This document shows, in pieces, positions 1 through 6,566 of a stretch of 9,984 bases of DNA (its first letter is position 1; every line of letters starts with the position of its first letter). The notes under the pieces are model-generated. The model saw only the letters and a list, made by a program, of their open reading frames with translations. It did no database searches and was not told the origin of the DNA. Source of the stretch: Syntrophus sp. (in: bacteria) (lineage in GTDB: Bacteria > Desulfobacterota > Syntrophia > Syntrophales > UBA8958); NCBI GenBank assembly GCA_003451635.1, contig DMAT01000111.1:602-10585 (forward strand), written 5' to 3'. The position numbers were made by a program, and so were the translations under genes.

Positions 1-1125
1 CACCTGGTGCGGATTCTCGTCGAGCAGGCGCCGGAGGCCCTCAACTGGATGATCGATGAGGGTGACTTGAAGCTGCGTCCCATGCTTAACCGTATCGGCG
101 GCCACTCAGCCTACCGCGGGCATATCAGTATCGACGGAACGGGAAAGCCTTTCGTCGAGGCCTTGAAAAAGGTAGCGGACCGCGGTGGTGCCAAGATTCG
201 CCTCAACACCAAGATTACCTGGCTATGGCGTCGTGATTGGGATGGTCCCGTCCTCGGCGTTCAGGCGGAAACGGGCCGGCGGACCAGAAACATCAAGGTT
301 AAAAAGGCGGTTATCGTCACTTCGGGTGGCTTCAGTCGCGACGTTCAGATGCGCACATCCCTTAACCCCAGCCTCGTCGCCGAATACAATACGACCAATC
401 AACCCGGGGCCACGGGGGAATTGATCCGTTACGCCCAAGCCGTCGGTGCCGATACGCTCCATCTAGCGTTTATCCAGCTCTATCCAACGGCTGAACCCAA
501 CACAGGCGTCCTCGACGCCTGGGCGCTCTACCCTTCGCGCAGTCCAAGCAATGGGGCGCTCTTCGTCAATCGGGAGGGGAAACGGTTTGTCAGCGAATTG
601 GAACGGCGCGATGTCGTTTCCCGCGCCGAAATCAAACTCGTCAACAAGCCGGCTTACACGATTTTCGATCAGCGGATCGTACCGATGATGACCACACCGC
701 AGGAAATCGAGTCCGGCATCGCCAAAGGACGGGTATGGAAGGCCGATACCCTGGCGGAACTGGCAAAAAAGATGGACCTTCCGCCCAAAATAGTTGAAGA
801 AACGGTGGCCAAGCACAACCAGTATATCACGGCCGGCAAGGACCCCGATTTCAATAAACCGATTACCAAGCAAATGCGCCCCCTCGCCGAAGCGCCGTTT
901 TACGGTGTCAGCCAGTGGCCGGCCATCCATCATACCATGGGCGGCCTGCGCATCGACGCCACGGCCCGGGTCATCGATATTTGGGGCAAACCGATTCCCC
1001 GTCTCTATGGGGCCGGCGAAGTAACCGGAGGGATCCACGGGTCCAACCGGTTGGGCGGCAATGCGACGGCTGAATGCGTGGTCTTCGGCCGGATTGCCGG
1101 CATAAACGCCGCCAAGGAAAAATAA
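1..1125 (+). CDS. Flavocytochrome c / fumarate reductase-type FAD oxidoreductase, 3' part
   Basis: The reading frame is open from the first base, so the N-terminus, including the FAD GxGxxG motif, lies outside the window; about 374 codons are present. The visible part matches the FAD_binding_2 (fumarate reductase/succinate dehydrogenase flavoprotein-like) family. An internal FAD-domain segment reads VIVTSGGF (nt 313-336). The cap-domain signature EGKRFVSELERRDVVSRAE lies at nt 574-630. The C-terminal stretch IHHTMGG (nt 925-945) is followed by GAGEVTGGIHGSNRLGGNA (nt 1012-1068), which binds FAD. By homology to Shewanella flavocytochrome c3, the Arg of the VVSRAE segment, the His of HHTMGG and the Arg of SNRLGGN are the substrate-binding and proton-transfer residues, and all are kept, so the enzyme looks active. 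The reaction is probably reduction of an unsaturated carboxylate (fumarate, urocanate, acrylate or similar); the substrate cannot be told from sequence. A haem or FMN-binding domain could be upstream. Family call is strong, substrate unknown. Confidence 0.88.
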   Translation, partial: HLVRILVEQAPEALNWMIDEGDLKLRPMLNRIGGHSAYRGHISIDGTGKPFVEALKKVADRGGAKIRLNTKITWLWRRDWDGPVLGVQAETGRRTRNIKVKKAVIVTSGGFSRDVQMRTSLNPSLVAEYNTTNQPGATGELIRYAQAVGADTLHLAFIQLYPTAEPNTGVLDAWALYPSRSPSNGALFVNREGKRFVSELERRDVVSRAEIKLVNKPAYTIFDQRIVPMMTTPQEIESGIAKGRVWKADTLAELAKKMDLPPKIVEETVAKHNQYITAGKDPDFNKPITKQMRPLAEAPFYGVSQWPAIHHTMGGLRIDATARVIDIWGKPIPRLYGAGEVTGGIHGSNRLGGNATAECVVFGRIAGINAAKEK

Positions 1126-1146
1126 TCTCAGCAACCGCACATGGGG

Positions 1147-1168
1147 GCTCATGCCAGCAGGCATGAGC
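1147..1168 (+). terminator. Hairpin downstream of the flavoprotein gene, likely terminator
   Basis: A perfect 9-bp inverted repeat (GCTCATGCC, loop AGCA, GGCATGAGC) starts 21 nt after the stop codon of the flavoprotein gene. It is followed by TTTCCTT, a poor U-tract, so intrinsic termination on the + strand is plausible but not textbook. The minus side has no T-run. Confidence 0.5.
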
Positions 1169-1191
1169 TTTCCTTGCCTTCGCCATCATCG

Positions 1192-1216
1192 GCCCCGGCG
1201 TCGCTGCCGCCGGGGC
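1192..1216. terminator. GC-rich hairpin between convergent genes
   Basis: A second perfect 9-bp inverted repeat (GCCCCGGCG, 7-nt loop, CGCCGGGGC) lies 16 nt beyond the minus-strand stop codon of the yjbQ-like gene and 24 nt after the first hairpin. Neither flank has a T-run, so it is not a classical intrinsic terminator. Its place between two converging transcription units suggests it blocks read-through or protects 3' ends. Confidence 0.35.
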
Positions 1217-1232
1217 GATCAGGGACGGATGT

Positions 1233-1652
1233 TCACATTCCCGATATCTGAAGAAAAATACGGCGCTCGCGGGGGCGGTTGTCGAAGTCGATCAGGGCCA
1301 ACTGCTGCCAGGTCCCGAGGACCAGGCGCCCCCCGGCGACGGGGATGGTTACCGACGGTCCCAGGAGGGCGGCCCGGACGTGGGCGTAGCCGTTGCCGTC
1401 TCCCCAGCGGGCGTCGTGACGGTAGGGGATGCCGGTCGGAGCCAGTCGTTCCAAGGCGCCCACGAGGTCCCGGACGACGCCGCCTTCATATTCGATGGTT
1501 GTGATCGAGGCGGTGGAACCGGGCACGGAGATGAGGGCCTGGCCTTCATTGATCCCAGCCTCCCGCACCTTTTCCGCCACCTCGTCGGTGATGTCGATGA
1601 CATCGGTTCCCGCCGACGTAGGGTATGTCAAATGGTAACTGAAAATGTTCAT
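1233..1652 (-). CDS. YjbQ/UPF0047 family protein
   Basis: A 139-residue protein of the YjbQ (UPF0047) family, close to the usual family length of about 130-140. The family signature is clear: GSTASITTIEYEGG in the N-terminal half, then the block GDGNGYAHVRAALLGPSVTI with its conserved His, and LVLGTWQQLALIDFDNRPRER near the C-terminus. Members form a compact beta fold. They are often labelled 'secondary thiamine-phosphate synthase' because some complement thiE loss when overproduced; the true role is unsettled. The start at 1652 (MNIFSYHL) is chosen because the family begins there and GGGAG sits 7 nt upstream; a longer in-frame start at 1796 would overlap the upstream gene and add non-conserved sequence. 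The gene follows the FMN reductase gene by 14 nt and is probably co-transcribed and soluble. Confidence 0.9.
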   Translation of the reverse strand: MNIFSYHLTYPTSAGTDVIDITDEVAEKVREAGINEGQALISVPGSTASITTIEYEGGVVRDLVGALERLAPTGIPYRHDARWGDGNGYAHVRAALLGPSVTIPVAGGRLVLGTWQQLALIDFDNRPRERRIFLQISGM

Positions 1653-1666
1653 CCAAATGCTCCCGT

Positions 1667-2245
1667 CTAGCGAGATTCCATGACCTTTTCCGCAGTCTCT
1701 GCCGTCGATAGCATGGCCTCCCGATGGGCCTCCACGTCCCCGATATCCATGACGCCGCAGGCCCGGATTAGATAGCTTTCCTCGAAACCGTACCATTTGA
1801 AGAAAGAATCATAGCGGGGAAAAACGTCGTCGAACTGCCGGTCGTCCGGCTGGCCCTGGGTGAGGATAAAGACCAACTTTTTCCCCGGTGGCAGGCGGCT
1901 GGGATGGGGGTTGGTGACATAGTCCGAAGCGAGGAAAGAATAGGTCCGGTCAATGAAGGCCTTGAGCTGGCTGGCGACCTCACCGTAGTAAATAGGCGAG
2001 GCCATGACAAGGACATCGGCCCCGCGGACCGATTCCAGAACCGATTCCAGATCATCTTTGAGAATGCACTTGTCTGATTTGGTCTTGCAGCCCATGCAGG
2101 CCTGGCATCCCCGGTAGGTTAATTTGTTGAGCTGAATCATCTGGATCTTGGCTCCCAGCTCCTTTGCCCGCTCACAAAGGCGTTTCGCCAAGGTGGAGCT
2201 GTTTCCTTTCGATCTCGGACTTCCTAAAAGACAAACGATTTTCAT
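1667..2245 (-). CDS. NAD(P)H-dependent FMN reductase / iron-sulfur flavoprotein-like
   Basis: A 192-residue flavodoxin-fold protein. The N-terminal strand and phosphate loop GSPRSKGNSST (residues 8-18) bind the FMN phosphate, and the second FMN loop ASPIYYGEVASQLKAFIDR (82-100) is the family hallmark of NADPH-dependent FMN reductases. Between them lies GCQACMGCKTKSDKC with Cys47, Cys50, Cys53 and Cys60, a CX2CX2CX6C pattern. That fits the compact motif that holds a 4Fe-4S cluster in archaeal Isf proteins, which are also about 190 residues long. Related reductases with similar cysteines lack a cluster, so this is a possibility and not a fact. Probable role: cytoplasmic electron transfer or reduction of flavins, quinones or oxidants. 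The start has AGGAGG about 10 nt upstream. It is the first gene of a two-gene unit with the yjbQ-like gene and is divergent from clpS. Confidence 0.88.
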   Translation of the reverse strand: MKIVCLLGSPRSKGNSSTLAKRLCERAKELGAKIQMIQLNKLTYRGCQACMGCKTKSDKCILKDDLESVLESVRGADVLVMASPIYYGEVASQLKAFIDRTYSFLASDYVTNPHPSRLPPGKKLVFILTQGQPDDRQFDDVFPRYDSFFKWYGFEESYLIRACGVMDIGDVEAHREAMLSTAETAEKVMESR

Positions 2246-2274
2246 GTTATCCCTGCCTCCTCTCTTGCCTGCGC

Positions 2275-2300
2275 AGACACAAAGCTTTAATGTCTCTATA
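2275..2300 (-). promoter_or_regulatory. Candidate operator palindrome and -10 for the FMN reductase unit
   Basis: AGACA (2275-2279) and TGTCT (2291-2295) flank a central AAAGCTTT, giving an imperfect dyad. Reading the minus strand, TATAGA (2300-2295) directly abuts it and could be a -10 box, which would put the dyad over the transcription start 30-50 nt ahead of the start codon. The matching -35 position (CTGATT) is poor. Position and symmetry suggest a repressor site; no regulator is recognised. Confidence 0.25.
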
Positions 2301-2394
2301 CCATGAAGGGGTAAAAAAATCAGCTATGTAAAGGATCATGGTCAAAGAAAAGCCTTCAATGAGATATATGCACTCGATATAACTTGCAAAAAAA

Positions 2395-2400
2395 TATAAT
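2395..2400 (+). promoter_or_regulatory. Perfect TATAAT hexamer without a good -35
   Basis: TATAAT matches the sigma-70 -10 consensus exactly and lies 82 nt ahead of clpS, but the bases 16-18 nt upstream do not resemble TTGACA and there is no extended -10. The surrounding 2300-2460 stretch is much richer in A+T than the genes, so chance occurrence is likely. Confidence 0.2.
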
Positions 2401-2423
2401 CAGCCCCTTTTTTTGAAAGCCTC

Positions 2424-2451
2424 TTGCATTTCTCGCAACAATCCATAAAAT
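2424..2451 (+). promoter_or_regulatory. Candidate sigma-70 promoter of clpS
   Basis: TTGCAT (2424-2429), a 16-nt spacer, then TAAAAT (2446-2451), which matches five of six -10 bases. Initiation would fall near 2458, giving a leader of about 24 nt before the clpS ATG. The -35 keeps only the TTG core. No heat-shock (sigma-32) CTTGAA/CCCCAT pair was found in the region. Confidence 0.35.
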
Positions 2452-2481
2452 AGGAACCAAAGACTTGGAAGGGAAGGTGGC

Positions 2482-2808
2482 ATGGCCCCCGATTCTCAGC
2501 ATGACGATCCTGGCTTTGGCGGCCTGACCGATACGGATTATGATGTCTCGCTGGACGAGCCGGCTATGTTTAGGGTGATCCTCCACAACGATCATTACAC
2601 GGCCATGGACTTTGTCGTTGAGGTCCTCATGAGAGTTTTTCAAAAGCCCGTAGCGGAGGCGACAAAAATAATGATGGACATCCATCAACTCGGTCACGGT
2701 GTATGTGGGATTTTTACCTATGATATCGCGGTGACCAAGACATCACGGGTCCACGCCATGGCCAAAACCAGGGGTTTTCCCTTGAGGTGCAGTTACGAAA
2801 AGGAATGA
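2482..2808 (+). CDS. clpS: ATP-dependent Clp protease adaptor ClpS
   Basis: A 108-residue ClpS adaptor, the usual size. The first 26 or so residues are the polar, acidic, flexible arm; the core begins at FRVILHNDHYTAMDFVVEVL (30-49) and continues through ATKIMMDIHQLGHGVCGIFTYDIA (60-83). ClpS binds destabilising N-terminal residues (Leu, Phe, Tyr, Trp) and hands the substrate to ClpA. Pocket residues seen here are Asn36, Asp37, Thr40, Met42, Met64 and His68, equivalent to the E. coli Asn34, Asp35, Thr38, Met40, Met62 and His66. The third residue of the common NDD triad is His38. Upstream GGAAGG (2467-2472) is a reasonable ribosome site. clpA follows 79 nt downstream on the same strand, the normal partner arrangement. 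Cytoplasmic. Confidence 0.97.
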   Translation: MAPDSQHDDPGFGGLTDTDYDVSLDEPAMFRVILHNDHYTAMDFVVEVLMRVFQKPVAEATKIMMDIHQLGHGVCGIFTYDIAVTKTSRVHAMAKTRGFPLRCSYEKE

Positions 2809-2827
2809 ATTTTGCGGTAACTTAATC

Positions 2828-2862
2828 CTGAAGCCGGGCATCATTACCCCGTCCCGCTTCAG
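2828..2862 (+). promoter_or_regulatory. Hairpin between clpS and clpA
   Basis: CTGAAGC-c-GGG (2828-2838) can pair with CCC-GCTTCAG (2853-2862), giving ten base pairs with one bulged C around a 14-nt loop. Only TTT follows. It ends 14 nt before the clpA ribosome site, so it could be a leaky terminator, an RNA-processing or stability element that sets the ClpS:ClpA ratio, or a structure acting on clpA translation. The function is inferred from position only. Confidence 0.4.
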
Positions 2863-2887
2863 TTTGCAGGAGAAACAGGAGTAACCA

Positions 2888-5146
2888 ATGAAAATCAGCG
2901 AAGAGCTTGATTCCATATTCAGGGCAGCCTATACGGAGGCAAAGCTCAGGTCTCACGAATACCTGACCCCCGAGCATATACTTTTTGCCGCCCTGTTTTT
3001 TGAATCTTCCGGCGACATTATCCGCGCCTGCGGGGGGGACGTAAAAAACCTGCAGATGCGGCTGGAAGATTTTTTTGCCACTAAAATGCTGAAAATGAAA
3101 AAGGAAACGGATCCGGTGCAGAGCGCCAGTTTCCAGAACGTCATTGAGAGGGCGGTCTGGCACACCACCTCGGCCCAGAAGGGAGAGCTCGATATCGGCG
3201 ATGTCCTCATTTCCATTTACGATGAGCGGGAGTCTTATGCCGCCTTTTTCCTCCATCGGGAGAGCATTACGAGAATCGATCTCCTGAATTACGTTTCCCA
3301 TGGCATTGCCGCAGCGCCCAGGGAAAAGCCGGGGACGGCGGAAGGGGACAAGCGGACGGCCGCCGGGGAAAAGGAGAACAAGGTTCTCGCCACCTTTACG
3401 ACGGAACTTGTGGAGAAGGCCAAAGCGGGAGAACTGGACCCCCTCATCGGCCGGGAAGACGTCATTGAAAGGACCATGCAGGTCCTCTGCCGGCGTTATA
3501 AGAATAACCCCGTCCATGTAGGGGAGGCGGGGGTGGGCAAGACGGCCATCACCGAAGGGCTGGCCCAGTTGATTGCCCAGGACAAGGTCCCCAAGCCCCT
3601 GAAGGGGGCCAAGATCTATTCCCTCGATATGGGGGCCCTGCTGGCTGGGACCCGTTACCGGGGGGATTTTGAGGAACGTTTGAAAAAGGTGATCGCCGAG
3701 CTCCAGAAGATCCAGAATGTGGTTCTTTTCATTGATGAAATACACACAATTGTCGGCGCCGGCGCCGCCTCCGGGGGGGCGATGGACGCCTCGAACATCC
3801 TGAAACCGGCCCTGACCTCGGGGAAGATGAAATGCATCGGCGCCACCACTTATGACGAATACCGGAAATGCATGGAGAAGGACCGGGCCCTGTCCCGCCG
3901 TTTCCAGTCCATCGATATCCCCGAGCCGTCCGTGGAGGATACGGTCAGCATCCTTACGGGCTTGAAGGACCGCTATGAGTCCTATCATCAGGTATCCTAC
4001 ACAGAGGATGCCCTGCGGGCCGCCGTGGAACTCTCGGCCCGCCACATCAACGAGCGGTATCTTCCCGACAAGGCCATCGACGTCATGGATGAGGCCGGCG
4101 CCAAGACCCGTCTGTATCGGGATGATCAGGAAGGGACCATTACGATCACCCCGGCAGATATGGAAATGATTGTGGCGCGGATGGCGCGGATTCCGGAAAA
4201 GTCTGTTTCTTCATCGGAAAGCACGCAGCTTCGCTTCCTCGATCTGGATCTGAAAACACATATATTTGGACAGGATCAGGCCATTGACATGGTTGTCCAG
4301 GCCATTCGACGCTCCCGGGCGGGATTCGGGGACAACAACAAACCCGTTGCCTCGCTGCTCTTTGCCGGTCCGACGGGAGTGGGGAAGACTGAATTGGCCA
4401 GGCAATTGGCTCTGTCCATGGGAATTCCCCTCCATCGTTATGATATGTCGGAATATCAGGAGAAACACACCGTTTCCCGTCTCGTCGGCGCCCCTCCCGG
4501 CTATGTAGGATTTGAAGAAGGAGGGCTCCTCACCGAGGCCATTCGGAAATCTCCCCATGCCGTCCTGCTCCTCGATGAGATCGAGAAGGCTCATCCCGAT
4601 ATCTTCAACACCCTTCTCCAGGTGATGGACTACGCCACTTTGACGGATAACAACGGCCGGAAGGCGGATTTCCGGAATGTCATCATTATCATGACCTCCA
4701 ACGCCGGAGCCCGGGACATCGGCCGGGTGGAAATCGGTTTCGGCGAGCGCCGGATTAGCCGCCAGGCGGTGACCGAAGCGATCAAGAAGATCTTTACCCC
4801 CGAATTCAGGAACCGTCTCGATGCCGTAGTGACCTTCAATGGCCTGACCAGGGAGGATGTGATCAATATCGTGAAAAAACAGCTCCGGGAATTCCAGAAA
4901 CAATTGGGCGAGAAGGATATTACTCTCGATATGACCGATGCGGCAATTGACTGGCTGGCGGACAAGGGCTACTCCGACGACTTCGGGGCCCGGCAGATTG
5001 CCCGTCTCATCCAGGAAAAGGTAAAGAATTTCTTTGTGGAGGAAGTCCTTTTCGGAAGGCTGGTGACGGGTGGGCCCGTTCGCGCCGATGTGGAGAATGA
5101 CGAGATCGTCCTGAATGTCCTCGATGCCCATATTCCGGCTCACTGA
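2888..5146 (+). CDS. clpA: ATP-dependent Clp protease ATP-binding subunit ClpA
   Basis: A 752-residue HSP100 unfoldase, the typical ClpA length. Residues 1-140 are the Clp N-domain, which docks ClpS. After a charged linker come AAA+ module D1 with Walker A GEAGVGKT (212-219), Walker B FIDE (281-284) and Arg337/Arg338, and module D2 with Walker A GPTGVGKT (494-501), Walker B LLLDEIEK (560-567), sensor-1 TSN (603-605), Arg643 and sensor-2 GAR (700-702). There is no ClpB/ClpC-type coiled-coil middle domain between the modules. IGF at 616-618 is the loop that inserts into ClpP, so this is a protease partner and not a stand-alone disaggregase. The hexamer threads ClpS-delivered or tagged proteins into ClpP. 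AGGAG (2877-2881) sits 6 nt before the ATG. The 3' end overlaps aat. Confidence 0.97.
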   Translation: MKISEELDSIFRAAYTEAKLRSHEYLTPEHILFAALFFESSGDIIRACGGDVKNLQMRLEDFFATKMLKMKKETDPVQSASFQNVIERAVWHTTSAQKGELDIGDVLISIYDERESYAAFFLHRESITRIDLLNYVSHGIAAAPREKPGTAEGDKRTAAGEKENKVLATFTTELVEKAKAGELDPLIGREDVIERTMQVLCRRYKNNPVHVGEAGVGKTAITEGLAQLIAQDKVPKPLKGAKIYSLDMGALLAGTRYRGDFEERLKKVIAELQKIQNVVLFIDEIHTIVGAGAASGGAMDASNILKPALTSGKMKCIGATTYDEYRKCMEKDRALSRRFQSIDIPEPSVEDTVSILTGLKDRYESYHQVSYTEDALRAAVELSARHINERYLPDKAIDVMDEAGAKTRLYRDDQEGTITITPADMEMIVARMARIPEKSVSSSESTQLRFLDLDLKTHIFGQDQAIDMVVQAIRRSRAGFGDNNKPVASLLFAGPTGVGKTELARQLALSMGIPLHRYDMSEYQEKHTVSRLVGAPPGYVGFEEGGLLTEAIRKSPHAVLLLDEIEKAHPDIFNTLLQVMDYATLTDNNGRKADFRNVIIIMTSNAGARDIGRVEIGFGERRISRQAVTEAIKKIFTPEFRNRLDAVVTFNGLTREDVINIVKKQLREFQKQLGEKDITLDMTDAAIDWLADKGYSDDFGARQIARLIQEKVKNFFVEEVLFGRLVTGGPVRADVENDEIVLNVLDAHIPAH

Positions 5147-5942
5147 CGAGATCGTCTTTCCCCCGCCCCGTCTTGCCTCTGAAGGGGGGCTCCTCGCCTT
5201 CGGCGGCGACCTGGCCCCGGAGCGCCTGATTCTGGCTTACGAAAGCGGGATCTTCCCCTGGTATAGCGAGGGGGAGCCCATCCTCTGGTGGTCCCCGGAC
5301 CCCCGCTTTGTCCTTTTTCCCGACCAGTTGAAAATCTCCCGCACCATGAGGGGTCTGCTGAAGAAAAGCCCCTTTACCGTTACCTTTGACAGCTGTTTTC
5401 ATGAGGTGGTCAACGCCTGTCAGGAAGCGCGGAGAGGGCGGGAGGAGGGGACGTGGATCACCGCCGCAATGACGGCGGCCTATGTTCGTCTCCATGAACT
5501 GGGCCTGGCCCATTCCGTGGAGGCCTGGCGGGAGGGAAGCCTGGCGGGGGGGCTCTACGGTGTCTCCCTGGGGAAATGCTTTTTTGGGGAATCCATGTTC
5601 ACGAAGATTCCTAACGCCTCCAAGGCGGCGTTTATTACACTGGTTAAAACCCTGGGGAGATATGATTTTCAACTCATCGACTGTCAGGTCTACACGGACC
5701 ACCTGCACAGCCTGGGTGCGGAGATGGTTGGCAGGGAGGACTTCCTCCAGCTGCTGGGGAAGGCTCTTGATTACGAAACGCTCAGCGGCAACTGGCACTC
5801 GCTGACGGAAGCAAGAAGCCAAGACAGAGCTTGTTCCCAAAGGCCCCTTCCCTTTCCCCCGGCCTCATCCATGCTTGTCGGCGGCCGCCGGCGGGGATGT
5901 TCCCCCTATTTCGTCCCCCATAACAAATCATTGTCATCATAA
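5124..5942 (+). CDS. aat: Leucyl/phenylalanyl-tRNA--protein transferase
   Basis: Transfers Leu or Phe from aminoacyl-tRNA to proteins with N-terminal Arg or Lys, making N-degrons for ClpS-ClpA. With the start at 5124 (MPIFRLTDEIVFPPP) it has 272 residues. Family blocks in order: GIFPW (42-46), WWSPDPR (55-61), EGTWI (108-112), GLYGVSLGKCFFGESMF (143-159), ASK (165-167), LIDCQ (184-188) and HLHSLGA (193-199). Asp186 and Gln188 correspond to the residues implicated in catalysis in the E. coli enzyme. Another in-frame ATG at 5115 gives 275 residues; neither has a clear ribosome site, and 5124 fits the family start better. The start lies inside clpA (23-nt overlap), suggesting translational coupling. 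The last 45 or so residues (after Trp224) go beyond the usual family end of about 200-235 residues and are Pro/Arg/Ser-rich and unconserved in appearance. Confidence 0.95.
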   Translation: MPIFRLTDEIVFPPPRLASEGGLLAFGGDLAPERLILAYESGIFPWYSEGEPILWWSPDPRFVLFPDQLKISRTMRGLLKKSPFTVTFDSCFHEVVNACQEARRGREEGTWITAAMTAAYVRLHELGLAHSVEAWREGSLAGGLYGVSLGKCFFGESMFTKIPNASKAAFITLVKTLGRYDFQLIDCQVYTDHLHSLGAEMVGREDFLQLLGKALDYETLSGNWHSLTEARSQDRACSQRPLPFPPASSMLVGGRRRGCSPYFVPHNKSLSS

Positions 5943-5989
5943 GAAAAAAAGATTAAGGGGGAAGGAACGATTTGGAGGAGGTGTGAGGT

Positions 5990-6553
5990 ATGAAAAAGAA
6001 GGAGATGGATTATTTTACCGCCCTGTATGATGTGGCCAGGGTGATTAATGCCTCCCTTGAACCGGTCCTGGTCCTGGAGAAAATCGTCCAGTGCGTAGTG
6101 AAGGCCATGGATCTCAAGGCGGCAAGCATCCGGCTTCTCGATGATCGGGAAAAGAAACTGGTCCTGGGGGGAGCATGCGGCCTTTCCGAGGATTACCTGC
6201 ACAAGGGACCGATCCTGATCGATGAGAGCGGCATCGACAAAAAGGCGCTGAAGGGCAAGACGATCTACCTTAAAGACGCCCAGACTGATAAGGGCTTTCA
6301 GTATGGAGAAAAGGCAAAGGCGGAGGGCATCAAGTCGGTCCTCGTTGTGCCCCTGATGGTCGAGAAGAAAGCGATCGGTGTCCTGCGGGTCTATAGCGGC
6401 AAGGTCCGTGAGTTTAATGATAAAGAACTTCAGTTTCTCCAGGCTGTGGCCGACCTCAGCGCCATCGCCATTGAAAACGCCCGTCTCCATCAGATTCTCC
6501 AGGTTCGTTGTGAGCTGATGACGGCGCACAAATACCGCATTGATGACAATTAA
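5990..6553 (+). CDS. GAF domain-containing protein
   Basis: A 187-residue soluble protein consisting almost only of a GAF domain (residues about 22-165). It begins with a helix (DYFTALYDVARVINASLE) typical of GAF entries, followed by LEKIVQCVVKAMDLKAASIRLLD, a glycine-containing core and IKSVLVVPLMVEKKAIGVLRVYS (114-136), then the closing helix ELQFLQAVADLSAIAIENARLH (146-167). No kinase, cyclase or DNA-binding domain is attached, so it is a stand-alone sensor. GAF domains bind cyclic nucleotides, haem, small ligands or act as dimer modules; the ligand cannot be read from the sequence. A strong AGGAGG lies 8 nt before the ATG. Its stop is 13 nt upstream of the GAPDH start, so the two are probably co-transcribed and co-regulated. 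Confidence 0.85.
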   Translation: MKKKEMDYFTALYDVARVINASLEPVLVLEKIVQCVVKAMDLKAASIRLLDDREKKLVLGGACGLSEDYLHKGPILIDESGIDKKALKGKTIYLKDAQTDKGFQYGEKAKAEGIKSVLVVPLMVEKKAIGVLRVYSGKVREFNDKELQFLQAVADLSAIAIENARLHQILQVRCELMTAHKYRIDDN

Positions 6554-6559
6554 GGGAGG
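6554..6559 (+). promoter_or_regulatory. Ribosome binding site that sets the GAPDH start
   Basis: GGGAGG lies 7 nt before the ATG at 6567 and directly after the GAF gene stop. An earlier in-frame ATG at 6540 would overlap the GAF gene and put nine residues ahead of the invariant MIRLGINGFGRIGR start, so 6567 is preferred. Confidence 0.75.
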
Positions 6560-6566
6560 TGCGACG

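Noticed and set aside
463..1164. Minus-strand open frame (233 codons) opposite the flavoprotein gene
   Set aside because: The plus strand codes for the conserved FAD-binding C-terminus; the antisense product has no recognisable motif.
2318..2404. Direct repeat AATCAGC, two copies 80 nt apart in the intergenic region
   Set aside because: Seven bases only and in A+T-rich sequence; chance is likely and no further copies were seen.
2822..4045. Long minus-strand open frame (407 codons) opposite clpA
   Set aside because: It lies fully antisense to conserved ClpA, has no recognisable domain and reads as a by-product of G+C-rich codon bias.
4211..5143. Minus-strand open frame (310 codons) opposite the clpA D2 region
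   Set aside because: Antisense shadow of a highly conserved AAA+ module; no family features.
5893..5910. Terminator after aat (GGGGA/TCCCC)
   Set aside because: Only a five-pair stem, no U-tract, and it lies inside the aat reading frame.
5931..5960. Promoter before the GAF gene (TTGTCA)
   Set aside because: The -35-like hexamer is good, but no -10 with more than three matches lies 15-18 nt downstream, so I cannot support it.
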